From positions 1 through 20,505 of the forward strand of contig CAYWRY010000068.1 of NCBI GenBank assembly GCA_964460485.1: DNA of 20,505 nucleotides, in the 5' to 3' direction. The notes under the pieces are model-generated. The model had not been told where the DNA came from and ran no database searches. It saw only the letters and a list, made by a program, of their open reading frames with translations. Made by a program: the position numbers and the translations under genes. Positions 8,461-14,608 of the stretch are shown here, piece by piece. Source of the DNA: VGRF01 sp964460485. Its GTDB lineage: Bacteria > Myxococcota_A > UBA9160 > UBA6930. The first letter of the stretch is position 1. Every line of letters begins with the position of its first letter.

Positions 8461-8581
8461 GCGCGCCACGGTAACACGCGACGCTCTCGGCGAACGCGCG
8501 CGTTCGCGACGCTTGCCGTCGGTACGCGCTGCGGAGCGCGGCGCGAGCGGAGAGCGCGCGAGGCGAACTAAGGTGTCGCGC
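8461..8581. promoter_or_regulatory. Divergent parA-like/kdsB intergenic region with 18-bp palindrome and direct repeats
   Basis: These 121 bases separate divergent genes. A perfect 18-bp palindrome, GCGAACGCGCGCGTTCGC, spans 8490-8507. The 9-mer CGCGACGCT occurs twice as a direct repeat at 8477-8485 and 8505-8513, flanking it. The arrangement resembles a dimeric regulator site placed between two promoters. On the kdsB side, AAGG at 8570-8573 lies 8 bases before the GTG at 8582 and supports that start over the GTG at 8573. I could not identify convincing -35/-10 pairs. Confidence 0.35.
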
Positions 8582-9337
8582 GTGAACGCCGTCGGGATCA
8601 TTCCTGCGCGCATGAACGCGAGCCGCTTCCCGGGCAAGCCACTCGCGCTCGTGGCCGGCAAGCCGATGCTGCAGCGCGTGATCGAGGGAGCGCGCGAGTC
8701 GAAGCGGCTGCGCGAGGTGATCGTCGCGACCGACGACGCGCGCATCGCGGCCGCTTGCGCCGGCTTCGGCGCGCGCGCCGCAATGACTTCGCCCGCGCAC
8801 CCGACCGGGACGGATCGCGTCGCGGAGGTCGCGGCGGGGCTCACGGACGCGATCGTCGTGAACGTGCAGGGCGACGAGCCCCTGATCGCGGGCTTCGTGA
8901 TCGACGCGGTGGTGGACGCGCTGGCGGCGGCGCCCGAGTGCGCGATGGCCACCGCGGTGCACCGCATCGAGCCGGCCGCAGCCGACGATCCGAACCGCGT
9001 GAAGGCGGTGGTCGATCGCGCGGGGAACGCGCTCTACTTCTCGCGCGCGTCGATTCCGTTTCGCGCCGTGCCGGCGAGCGAGGCGCCGGGCGGCGCGGCG
9101 CGGCTCTGGCAGCACGCGGGCCTCTACGCCTACCGGCGCGAGTTCCTGCTGGCCTACGTGAAGCTCCCGCAGACGCCCCTCGAGCGCGCGGAGCGGCTCG
9201 AGCAGCTGCGCGCGCTGGAGCACGGGCATCGCATCCGCTGCGCGGCGATCGAAGGGTGGCGCAGCGTGCCCGTGGACGTGCCGGCGGACATCGCGCTCGC
9301 GGAGGCGGCGCTCGCCGCGCGGAGCGGCCGCGCGTGA
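8582..9337 (+). CDS. kdsB: 3-deoxy-manno-octulosonate cytidylyltransferase (CMP-KDO synthetase)
   Basis: The 251-residue enzyme activates KDO with CTP to CMP-KDO, the committed donor for the inner core of lipopolysaccharide, in the cytoplasm. The nucleotide-binding start IIPARMNASRFPGKPL (residues 6-21) is the family signature. NVQGDEPLI near residues 94-102 carries the acidic metal-binding residue, and YFSRASIPF and WQHAGLYAYRREFL follow in the expected order. The length is close to the usual 248 or so residues. The GTG at 8582 has an AAGG 8 bases upstream. Its TGA stop overlaps the GTG of the following gene, so the two are translationally coupled. It implies that the organism has a KDO-containing outer membrane. 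No other LPS gene lies in the window. Confidence 0.95.
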   Translation: MNAVGIIPARMNASRFPGKPLALVAGKPMLQRVIEGARESKRLREVIVATDDARIAAACAGFGARAAMTSPAHPTGTDRVAEVAAGLTDAIVVNVQGDEPLIAGFVIDAVVDALAAAPECAMATAVHRIEPAAADDPNRVKAVVDRAGNALYFSRASIPFRAVPASEAPGGAARLWQHAGLYAYRREFLLAYVKLPQTPLERAERLEQLRALEHGHRIRCAAIEGWRSVPVDVPADIALAEAALAARSGRA

Positions 9338-11808
9338 TCGAAGCGCGGCCCAGAGGCGGACGGCTCCCGCTGCCGCTCGCCGCGACTCTGGTCGCCGTCG
9401 CGGGCGTCGGCGCGCTCGTCGTGCAGACGCTCTGGCAGCGCGAGCTGCGCCTCGCGCTGGGCGGTGCGGGTGCGGCGATCTCCGCGACGCTGGCGGCGCT
9501 CGTGATCGGGCAGGCGGGCGGCGCGCGCCTCGGCGAGCGCGTGGCGCAGCGCGCGGCGAATCCGCTGCGCGCGTTCGGCGCGCTCGCGCTCGCCGCCGCG
9601 CTCGGCGCGCTGGCGACGCCGCTCGCGCTCGCGCTCGCGACGCGCGCTCTCGACGCACAGTACGACGCGCTCGTCGCGTGGCCGCCTCTGCTCGCCGTCG
9701 CGCGCGGGTGCGCTGCGCTGGTCGCCACGCTGCCGGCGGCGCTCGCGCTCGGCGCGCTCGTGCCGGCGTTGTTCGCGGCGACGCTCGGCGGCGCGCGCAC
9801 GCTGGGGGCCACCGGCGTCGGGCTCTACGCGCTGGGCGCGCTCGCGAGCGCGCTGGGCGCCGCGCTCGCCACCTTCTCCCTGGCCCCGCACGCCGGCCTC
9901 GCGGGCACGCGCGCCGCAGGCGTGGGGCTGCTCGCGGCGGCCGGCGCCGTCGCCGGCGCTGCCTCCCTGGGCTTGGGCCGCGTGGCCCCGCTCGCGCTCG
10001 CCGAATCCGACGACGGCGCCGTGGCCGCGGCGCCTCCGCCGCCGCCCGCGCTCCTGCTGCGCCTCGCGGCGCTGTCCGGCTTCGGCAGCTTCGCGGCGCA
10101 GAGCCTCTTCGCCCAGGCGCTGGGCCGCGTGACGAACCAGTCCAGCTACGCGTTCGGCGCGGTGCTGGTGGTCGCCCTCGCCTGCATCGGCCTCGGCGCA
10201 CTCTTCAGCTACACGCTGTCGCGCCGCGCGCAGCCCCAGCGCGCGCTCGGCGTGTCGCTGGCGCTCGCAGGCTGCGCGTTCGTCGTGTTCCCGAGCGCCT
10301 TCGTCGCCGCTACGGGCGGCCTCGCCAGCTTCGTGGTGGGCGCTCCGTGGCCGGCGTATCTCACCGACCTGTCGGTGCTCGCGGCGGCGACGATGGCGCC
10401 GGTGCTGCTGCCCGCCGCGTGCGTGTTCCCGAGCCTGCTCGCCACGGCTGCGCGCTTCGCAGCGCGCGACGGCCGCAGCGCGGCGTCCGCCACGGCGCGC
10501 CTGCTCGCCTGGAACGCGGCCGGCGCGCTCGCCGGAGCGGTGCTCGCCCCGCTGGCCCTGATCCCGCTGCTCGGCCTGTGGGGCGCGATCGCAGGCGTCG
10601 GTGCGCTCTACGTGCTCGGCTCGCTGCGGCCGCTCGGGCGCGCGCTTGCACCGCGCTTCGCGCTCTACGCCGCGATCCTCGCGCTGGGGCTGCTCGTGAT
10701 CGCCCGGCCCTACGCGCAGCCCGCGCTGCGCGTCCCGCCCGGCCTCGCGGTGGTCGCCGTCGAGGAGAGCTCCGCGGGTCTCGTCGCCGTCTACGAGGGC
10801 CCGGAGGGCCTCGCCCTCCAGCTCGACAACCACTACCTGCTCGGCGGCTCGCGCGATCGCATGCGCCAGGAACGGCAAGGTCACCTGCCGCTGCTGCTCC
10901 ACGCCCGGCCGCGGCGCGTGCTCTTCCTCGGCAGCGCGACGGGCAGCTCGGCGAGCGCGGCGCTCGCCCACGGCGTGGAGTCGATCGCGCTGGTGGAGAT
11001 CGCGCCGGGCGTCGCCCGCGCGGCGCGCGCTTGGTTCGGGGTGGAGAATCGCGGCGTCTACGAAGACGCGCGCACGCGCGTCGCGCTGGACGACGCGCGC
11101 AGCTTCGTGCGCGCGACCCGCGAACGCTACGACGTGGTGGTGGGCGACCTGTTCGTGCCCTGGCACGCCGGCAGCGGCAGCATCTTCTCGGTGGAGCACT
11201 TCGCGCACGTCGGCGCCCGGCTCGCGGACGGCGGCGTCTTCTGCCAATGGCTCCCGCTCTACCAGCTCACGTCCGCCGACTTCCTGCTCGTCGCGCGCTC
11301 GTTCGCGCGCGTCTTCCCGGCGGGCGCGGTGTATCGCGGCGACTTCTACGGAGCGCACCCAATCGTCGCGCTGTGCGGCGGCGCGAATGGCGCCCTGCCC
11401 CTGCCGGTGCGCGCGCTGCCGGGCGCGGCGGACCGCTGGATGGCGAGCGCCGACGGCCTGCGCGCCCTCTACGTCGGCCCGCTCGACGCGCGCTGGCTCG
11501 GCGAGGGCCCGGTCGAGAGCGACGCCGCGCCGGTGCTCGAGTTCGCGTCCGCGCGCACGCATTCAGGTGTCGTCGAGGCGCCCTTCGTCGGCGTGCCGTG
11601 GGCGGAGTTCGCGACCCGCATCGCGCGAGGCGACGCCGCGCGGGCCGGGCTGCTGCTCCAGGCCGCCAGCGCGCTGTACGGCGCGCACCGCGAACAGGAG
11701 GCCGCGGCGATGTTCGGCGAGGCCGCGCGCCTGCTGCCCCCCGAGCTGGTGAGCGAGGCGCCAGCCGACCCGAGCGTGGCCGAGCTCTGGCACGCGCGGA
11801 CCGACTGA
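9334..11808 (+). CDS. Polytopic membrane protein fused to a spermidine-synthase-like domain
   Basis: The 824-residue protein has roughly a dozen Ala/Leu-rich transmembrane helices in residues 10-465, then a Rossmann domain resembling spermidine synthase (SpeE) at about 510-690. In that domain the nucleotide-binding loop reads LFLGSATGSS (G533-S539), the acidic ribose-binding residue is E555 in LVEIAPGV, and DDARSFV follows. The usual DVIxxDxxDP active-site strand reads DVVVGDLFVPW. The first aspartate (D605) is therefore kept, but the later acidic residue is lost. A helical C-terminus (about 770-805) looks like one tetratricopeptide unit. The GTG start overlaps the kdsB stop and is preceded by GGAG at 9321-9324. 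Fused MFS/spermidine-synthase-like proteins are known in many bacteria, with mostly unknown function. Polyamine synthesis should not be assumed, and a membrane-linked SAM-type transferase is an alternative. Confidence 0.85.
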   Translation: MIEARPRGGRLPLPLAATLVAVAGVGALVVQTLWQRELRLALGGAGAAISATLAALVIGQAGGARLGERVAQRAANPLRAFGALALAAALGALATPLALALATRALDAQYDALVAWPPLLAVARGCAALVATLPAALALGALVPALFAATLGGARTLGATGVGLYALGALASALGAALATFSLAPHAGLAGTRAAGVGLLAAAGAVAGAASLGLGRVAPLALAESDDGAVAAAPPPPPALLLRLAALSGFGSFAAQSLFAQALGRVTNQSSYAFGAVLVVALACIGLGALFSYTLSRRAQPQRALGVSLALAGCAFVVFPSAFVAATGGLASFVVGAPWPAYLTDLSVLAAATMAPVLLPAACVFPSLLATAARFAARDGRSAASATARLLAWNAAGALAGAVLAPLALIPLLGLWGAIAGVGALYVLGSLRPLGRALAPRFALYAAILALGLLVIARPYAQPALRVPPGLAVVAVEESSAGLVAVYEGPEGLALQLDNHYLLGGSRDRMRQERQGHLPLLLHARPRRVLFLGSATGSSASAALAHGVESIALVEIAPGVARAARAWFGVENRGVYEDARTRVALDDARSFVRATRERYDVVVGDLFVPWHAGSGSIFSVEHFAHVGARLADGGVFCQWLPLYQLTSADFLLVARSFARVFPAGAVYRGDFYGAHPIVALCGGANGALPLPVRALPGAADRWMASADGLRALYVGPLDARWLGEGPVESDAAPVLEFASARTHSGVVEAPFVGVPWAEFATRIARGDAARAGLLLQAASALYGAHREQEAAAMFGEAARLLPPELVSEAPADPSVAELWHARTD

Positions 11809-11852
11809 GGGATCGGCGGGTCGAGGCTGCGCGCTCCGCTCGCGGCTAGTGG

Positions 11853-13247
11853 CTACTTCGCGGCGTCGCCTGCGGCGTGTCGGAGCAGCGCGCCGTAGAA
11901 GCGCACGCCCCAGCCGAGGTTCTGCACCGCGATCCGCTCGTCCGTGCCGTGCGCGCGTCGCAGATCGCTCGCGTCGAGATGGAACGGCACGAAGCGGTAG
12001 CTGGCGTCGGCGATCTCGCCGTACCACTTGGTGTCCGTGCCGCCGAGCACGAGCGCCGGCGCGATCGGGAGCCCCGGGTCGACCTCCTGCAGCGCCGCGC
12101 GCATCGCCTCGAACTGCGGCCCGTCCGTCGGCGCCACCTGCGACGCCTCGTTCGCGGTGCGCGTCGCGATCTCGATGCCGTCGTCAGCGACGATCTGCCG
12201 CACCTGGGCGATCACCTCGTCCACGCTGTCGCCCGGCAGCAGGCGGAAGTTCACCGTCGCCGTCGCGGATTGCGGCAGCACGTTCTCCTTCACGCCGCCG
12301 CGCACCATCGTCACGGCGGTGGTGGTGCGAATCAGCGCGTTGGTCGCGGGATCGCGCGCCAGGAACCACTCGAGCACGGGGCCGAGCCAGCTGCGGTACT
12401 GGATCGCGAGCCGCCGCTCGATCGGCAGCAGCGCTGCGAGGGCGTCGAACATCTGCGCGGCGACGCCGTCGACGCGAGCCGGCAGCGGATTCTCCTCGAG
12501 GCGCCGGATGGCGAGCGCGAGCCGGCCGATCGCCGACTGAGGCGGCGGCGTGCTCGAGTGTCCGCCCTGTTCGCGCGCCGTGAGCTCGAGCGTGAGGAAG
12601 CCCTTCTCGGCGATGCCGATCAGCGCGGCCGAGCCGGTGATGCCGCCCGTGCCGCTCACGACGGCGAGCCCCTCGTCGAGGCTGAGCCAGAGCCGCACGC
12701 CGCGCCTGCGCAGAAGCTCGGTGATCGCGGCGGCGCCACGGTCGCCGCCCACTTCCTCGTCGTGCCCGAGGGCGAGCAGGATCGTGCGCTTCGGCGCGAA
12801 GCCCGACGCGACGAGTTGCTCGACCGCCTCGAAGATCGCGATCAGGCTGCCCTTGTCGTCGAGCGTGCCGCGGCCCCACACGAAGCCGTCGGCCACTTCG
12901 CCCGCGAACGGAGGGTGCGTCCAGTCGGGCAGCGCCTCCGCCGTCACCGGCACCACGTCGAGGTGCGCCGTCAACAGCATGGCAGCGAGCGTGGGATCGC
13001 TTCCGCGCCACGTATAGAGCAGGCTGTAGTCGGACACGACCTCGCGCGCGAGCTTCGCGTGCGCTTGGGGATAGGTCGTCTCCAGCAGGCGGTGCAGCGC
13101 GAGGAACGGCGCCGCGCGGAACTCCGCGGGATCGTCGTGCGAGATCGTCTCGAGCCGGATCGCGGCCGCGAGGTTCTGCTCGGGCGGCGCCGCGAGCGCG
13201 GCCCCGGCGAGCGCGACGAAAATCGAAGCGAAGAGCGATCGGCGCAC
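11853..13247 (-). CDS. Exported M20-family metallopeptidase (carboxypeptidase S / PM20D1-like)
   Basis: The 464-residue protein begins with a short signal peptide (basic RR, hydrophobic core, likely cleavage after about residue 19 at ALA-A), so it should act in the periplasm or outside. The two-zinc M20 site is complete: H95 and D97 in TAHLDVVPV, bridging D130 in GRGTLDDKG, E164 and E165 in GHDEEVGG, D191 in LDEGL and H433 in HGTDERI. The dimerisation lid contains KGFLTLELTAREQGGHSS. Its size and order fit the carboxypeptidase S/PM20D1 branch, which hydrolyses (and can reverse) peptide or N-acyl-amino-acid bonds. The GTG start has GGGAG 6 bases upstream (13254-13258). It converges on the preceding gene, 44 bases apart, with no clear terminator between. 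The substrate is unknown. Confidence 0.92.
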   Translation of the reverse strand: MRRSLFASIFVALAGAALAAPPEQNLAAAIRLETISHDDPAEFRAAPFLALHRLLETTYPQAHAKLAREVVSDYSLLYTWRGSDPTLAAMLLTAHLDVVPVTAEALPDWTHPPFAGEVADGFVWGRGTLDDKGSLIAIFEAVEQLVASGFAPKRTILLALGHDEEVGGDRGAAAITELLRRRGVRLWLSLDEGLAVVSGTGGITGSAALIGIAEKGFLTLELTAREQGGHSSTPPPQSAIGRLALAIRRLEENPLPARVDGVAAQMFDALAALLPIERRLAIQYRSWLGPVLEWFLARDPATNALIRTTTAVTMVRGGVKENVLPQSATATVNFRLLPGDSVDEVIAQVRQIVADDGIEIATRTANEASQVAPTDGPQFEAMRAALQEVDPGLPIAPALVLGGTDTKWYGEIADASYRFVPFHLDASDLRRAHGTDERIAVQNLGWGVRFYGALLRHAAGDAAK

Positions 13248-13322
13248 GCGCGACTCCCGGTGTTGGGGCGCGCATTCTAAGCCGCGAGCGCCGGGGCGAG
13301 GCGCGCGATGCGCGTGCCGTCG

Positions 13323-13403
13323 CCAGAAAAGAGAAACCCCGGAAGCGGGTTCGCGCTCCGAGGCGCGTTCCCTGGTGCGGCTACGGCGTCCGCGCTTCCG
13401 GGG
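13323..13403 (-). terminator. Intrinsic-terminator-like hairpin with T-rich tail
   Basis: On the minus strand an 11-bp perfect stem, CCCCGGAAGCG with CGCTTCCGGGG (13403-13393 and 13347-13337), encloses a 45-base loop. The loop contains a 5-bp inner hairpin at 13352-13367. The stem is followed at once by the tail TTTCTCTTTTCT (13336-13325). The stem strength and tail fit factor-independent termination; the large loop is atypical. It would separate the small upstream transcript from the M20 gene that begins at 13247. Confidence 0.45.
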
Positions 13404-13468
13404 CGGTGGCCTGGGACGACGTCCCGACAGTCACCGAGAAGAAGAAAATCTCTTCGGCGAAGATGGCG

Positions 13469-13513
13469 TCAGGACGCCACCACCTCACTCGCCGTAGTAC
13501 TACGTTGGTCCAA
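13469..13513 (-). CDS. Candidate 14-residue peptide ORF behind a 12-base Shine-Dalgarno sequence
   Basis: A TTG codon at 13513 lies 7 bases after AAGGAGG and opens a frame for the peptide MDQRSTTASEVVAS, ending at a TGA that sits in the loop of a hairpin. Codons such as CAA, CGT, AGT and ACT are rare in the neighbouring GC-rich genes. The reading frame also contains the palindrome CGTAGTACTACG (13493-13504), so RNA structure may constrain it as much as the peptide does. It could be a leader peptide, a stand-alone small protein or fortuitous. I do not recognise it. A longer 65-codon frame over 13381-13578 uses another phase and would bury the ribosome site. Confidence 0.3.
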   Translation of the reverse strand: MDQRSTTASEVVAS

Positions 13514-13515
13514 TT

Positions 13516-13527
13516 GATCACCTCCTT
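13516..13527 (-). promoter_or_regulatory. Twelve-base extended Shine-Dalgarno sequence
   Basis: The minus strand reads AAGGAGGTGATC, which is complementary over 12 bases to the usual bacterial 16S rRNA 3' end (GATCACCTCCTT). Most genes in the window have only 4-6 matching bases. On the plus strand the same bases mimic the anti-Shine-Dalgarno itself. That the host 16S rRNA has this canonical tail is assumed from general knowledge. Confidence 0.55.
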
Positions 13528-13723
13528 CTCGGCGTAGAGGGTGTTCGGACGAGTTCCAGATGGCCCGTCCACCCGCATCCGTTAGGCGCCGTACCAGACG
13601 TCCACGGGGCGCCCCGCTGCAGCACGCGCCGCAGCGCGACTCGGGAGCTGAGTTAGGCCCCCTCTCTTTCCAACCTATCGGAGCGCGGAGCGTCGGGCTA
13701 GAGAAAACTCGCAGGTCGGCGCC

Positions 13724-13738
13724 TATCTTGCGCCGCCC
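13724..13738 (+). promoter_or_regulatory. Possible -10 element for a leaderless purU transcript
   Basis: TATCTT at 13724-13729 resembles a sigma-70 -10 box and lies only 9 bases before the ATG of purU, with no Shine-Dalgarno sequence between. That spacing is typical of leaderless transcripts that start at or near the initiation codon. No convincing -35 box is visible 17 bases further upstream. Confidence 0.25.
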
Positions 13739-14608
13739 ATGTCCGCTGCCGCGTCGCCCGCCACCGCCACCGTGCTGGTCACCTGCCCCGACCGCCGCGG
13801 CATCGTGGCCGCGCTCGCCCAGCTGCTGCACGGCCACGGGGCGAACATCCTCGACTCCGACCAGCACACCGATCCGGTGGCCCAGAAGTTCTTCCAGCGC
13901 ATCCGCTTCGACGCGGCCGAGCTGATCACCGACCGCCTCACCCTGGAGCGCGCGCTCGGCGAAGTCGCCCAGCGCTTCGCCATGACCTGGCAGATCGCCT
14001 GGGCTGGCGAGCGCAAGCGCCTCGCGCTGTTCGTCTCCAAGTACGACCACTGCCTGTGGGACCTCCTGCTGCGCCACCGCGCCGGCGAGCTCGACTGCGA
14101 GATCCCGCTGATCGTGTCGAACCACGACGACCTGCGGCCGATCGCCGCGCAGTTCGGCATCCGTTTCGAGGTGTTCGCGATCACGCGTGAGAACAAGCGC
14201 GCGCAGGAGGAGCGCGAGCTCGCGCTGCTGCGCGAGGCGCGCATCGACCTCGTGGTGCTCGCGCGGTACATGCAGGTGCTGTCGGGCGAGCTGCTCGCGG
14301 CGCTGCCGTGCCGGGTGATCAACATCCACCACTCGTTCCTGCCCGCCTTCATGGGCGGCCGGCCCTACCACCAGGCCTTCGAGCGCGGCGTGAAGCTCGT
14401 GGGCGCGACGGCGCACTACGCGACCACCGATCTCGACGAGGGGCCCATCATCCATCAGGGCGTGGTGGCCTGTTCGCATCGCGACTCGGTGCACGACCTC
14501 GTGCGCAAGGGCCGCGATCTCGAGCGCACCGTGCTCGCCCACGCCGTGCGCTGTCACGTCGAGGACCGCATCGCCGTCTACGACAACAAGACGGTGGTGT
14601 TCGCGTGA
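13739..14608 (+). CDS. purU: Formyltetrahydrofolate deformylase
   Basis: The 289-residue cytoplasmic enzyme hydrolyses 10-formyl-tetrahydrofolate to formate and tetrahydrofolate, balancing one-carbon pools and feeding formate-dependent purine synthesis. It has an N-terminal ACT domain (about residues 10-85, starting VTCPDRRGIVAALAQLL) and a C-terminal formyltransferase fold. The catalytic triad of the family is visible as N195 and H197 in INIHHSFLP and D233 in DLDEGPIIHQ. The motif FMGGRPYHQAFERGVKLVGATAHY is the PurU version of this loop. The length is typical (about 280-290). The ATG at 13739 has no Shine-Dalgarno sequence and may be read from a leaderless transcript. Its TGA overlaps the GTG of the next gene by 4 bases. 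ACT domains in this family are often linked to methionine or glycine control, which is not demonstrable here. Confidence 0.96.
   Translation: MSAAASPATATVLVTCPDRRGIVAALAQLLHGHGANILDSDQHTDPVAQKFFQRIRFDAAELITDRLTLERALGEVAQRFAMTWQIAWAGERKRLALFVSKYDHCLWDLLLRHRAGELDCEIPLIVSNHDDLRPIAAQFGIRFEVFAITRENKRAQEERELALLREARIDLVVLARYMQVLSGELLAALPCRVINIHHSFLPAFMGGRPYHQAFERGVKLVGATAHYATTDLDEGPIIHQGVVACSHRDSVHDLVRKGRDLERTVLAHAVRCHVEDRIAVYDNKTVVFA

Larger units (their letters stand above)
13323..13535 (-). ncRNA. Candidate structured small RNA or leader (unrecognised family)
   Basis: Read on the minus strand, this segment has the layout of a short transcript. A strong Shine-Dalgarno sequence lies at 13527-13516 and a 14-codon open frame at 13513-13469. 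Two compact hairpins follow at 13479-13464 (with the stop codon in its loop) and 13463-13451, the second followed by a T-rich run. A long GC hairpin at 13403-13337 ends in a second T-rich tail. The arm CCGAGAAG (13532-13525) overlaps the 5' end of the Shine-Dalgarno sequence and can pair with CTTCTCGG (13441-13434) downstream, so ribosome access could be switched. It might be a free small RNA, a leader for the M20 gene or a regulatory peptide gene. The promoter and 5' end are not identified. Confidence 0.35.
13248..13738. other. 491-bp gene-poor region rich in inverted repeats
   Basis: This is the longest stretch without a conventional gene. It lies between the divergent M20 and purU genes. 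It is less GC-rich in its centre than its surroundings and holds at least six inverted repeats: 13337-13347 with 13393-13403; 13352-13356 with 13363-13367; 13434-13441 with 13525-13532; 13451-13455 with 13459-13463; 13464-13470 with 13473-13479; and the palindromes at 13493-13504 and 13605-13616. The part from about 13320 to 13535 is best read on the minus strand, where a Shine-Dalgarno sequence, a short open frame and a terminator-like hairpin follow in order. I recognise no named riboswitch or RNA family. Confidence 0.5.

Noticed and set aside
5633..10201. Minus-strand open frame of about 1520 codons spanning several genes
   Set aside because: Only its final 218 codons (the TRIC-type gene) look like protein. 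The rest is Arg/Ala/Pro-rich shadow of genes in other frames, caused by the high GC content.
11809..11852. Terminator between the convergent spermidine-synthase-like and M20 genes
   Set aside because: There is no clear stem with a T-rich tail in these 44 bases.
13514..13530. Plus-strand GATCACCTCCTT resembling the 3' end of 16S rRNA
   Set aside because: Upstream bases do not match the rest of the 16S tail and no other rRNA sequence is present. The complement reads better as an extended Shine-Dalgarno sequence on the minus strand.
13381..13578. Minus-strand 65-codon frame containing three Trp and several Phe residues
   Set aside because: It could be seen as an aromatic leader peptide. However, it runs through the strong ribosome site in another phase and through the terminator arm, has no ribosome site of its own, and no aromatic amino-acid gene lies downstream.
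13248..13738. Riboswitch for glycine, tetrahydrofolate or ZTP in front of purU
   Set aside because: I looked for the conserved core sequences of these classes on the plus strand and did not find them. The structured part fits the minus strand better.
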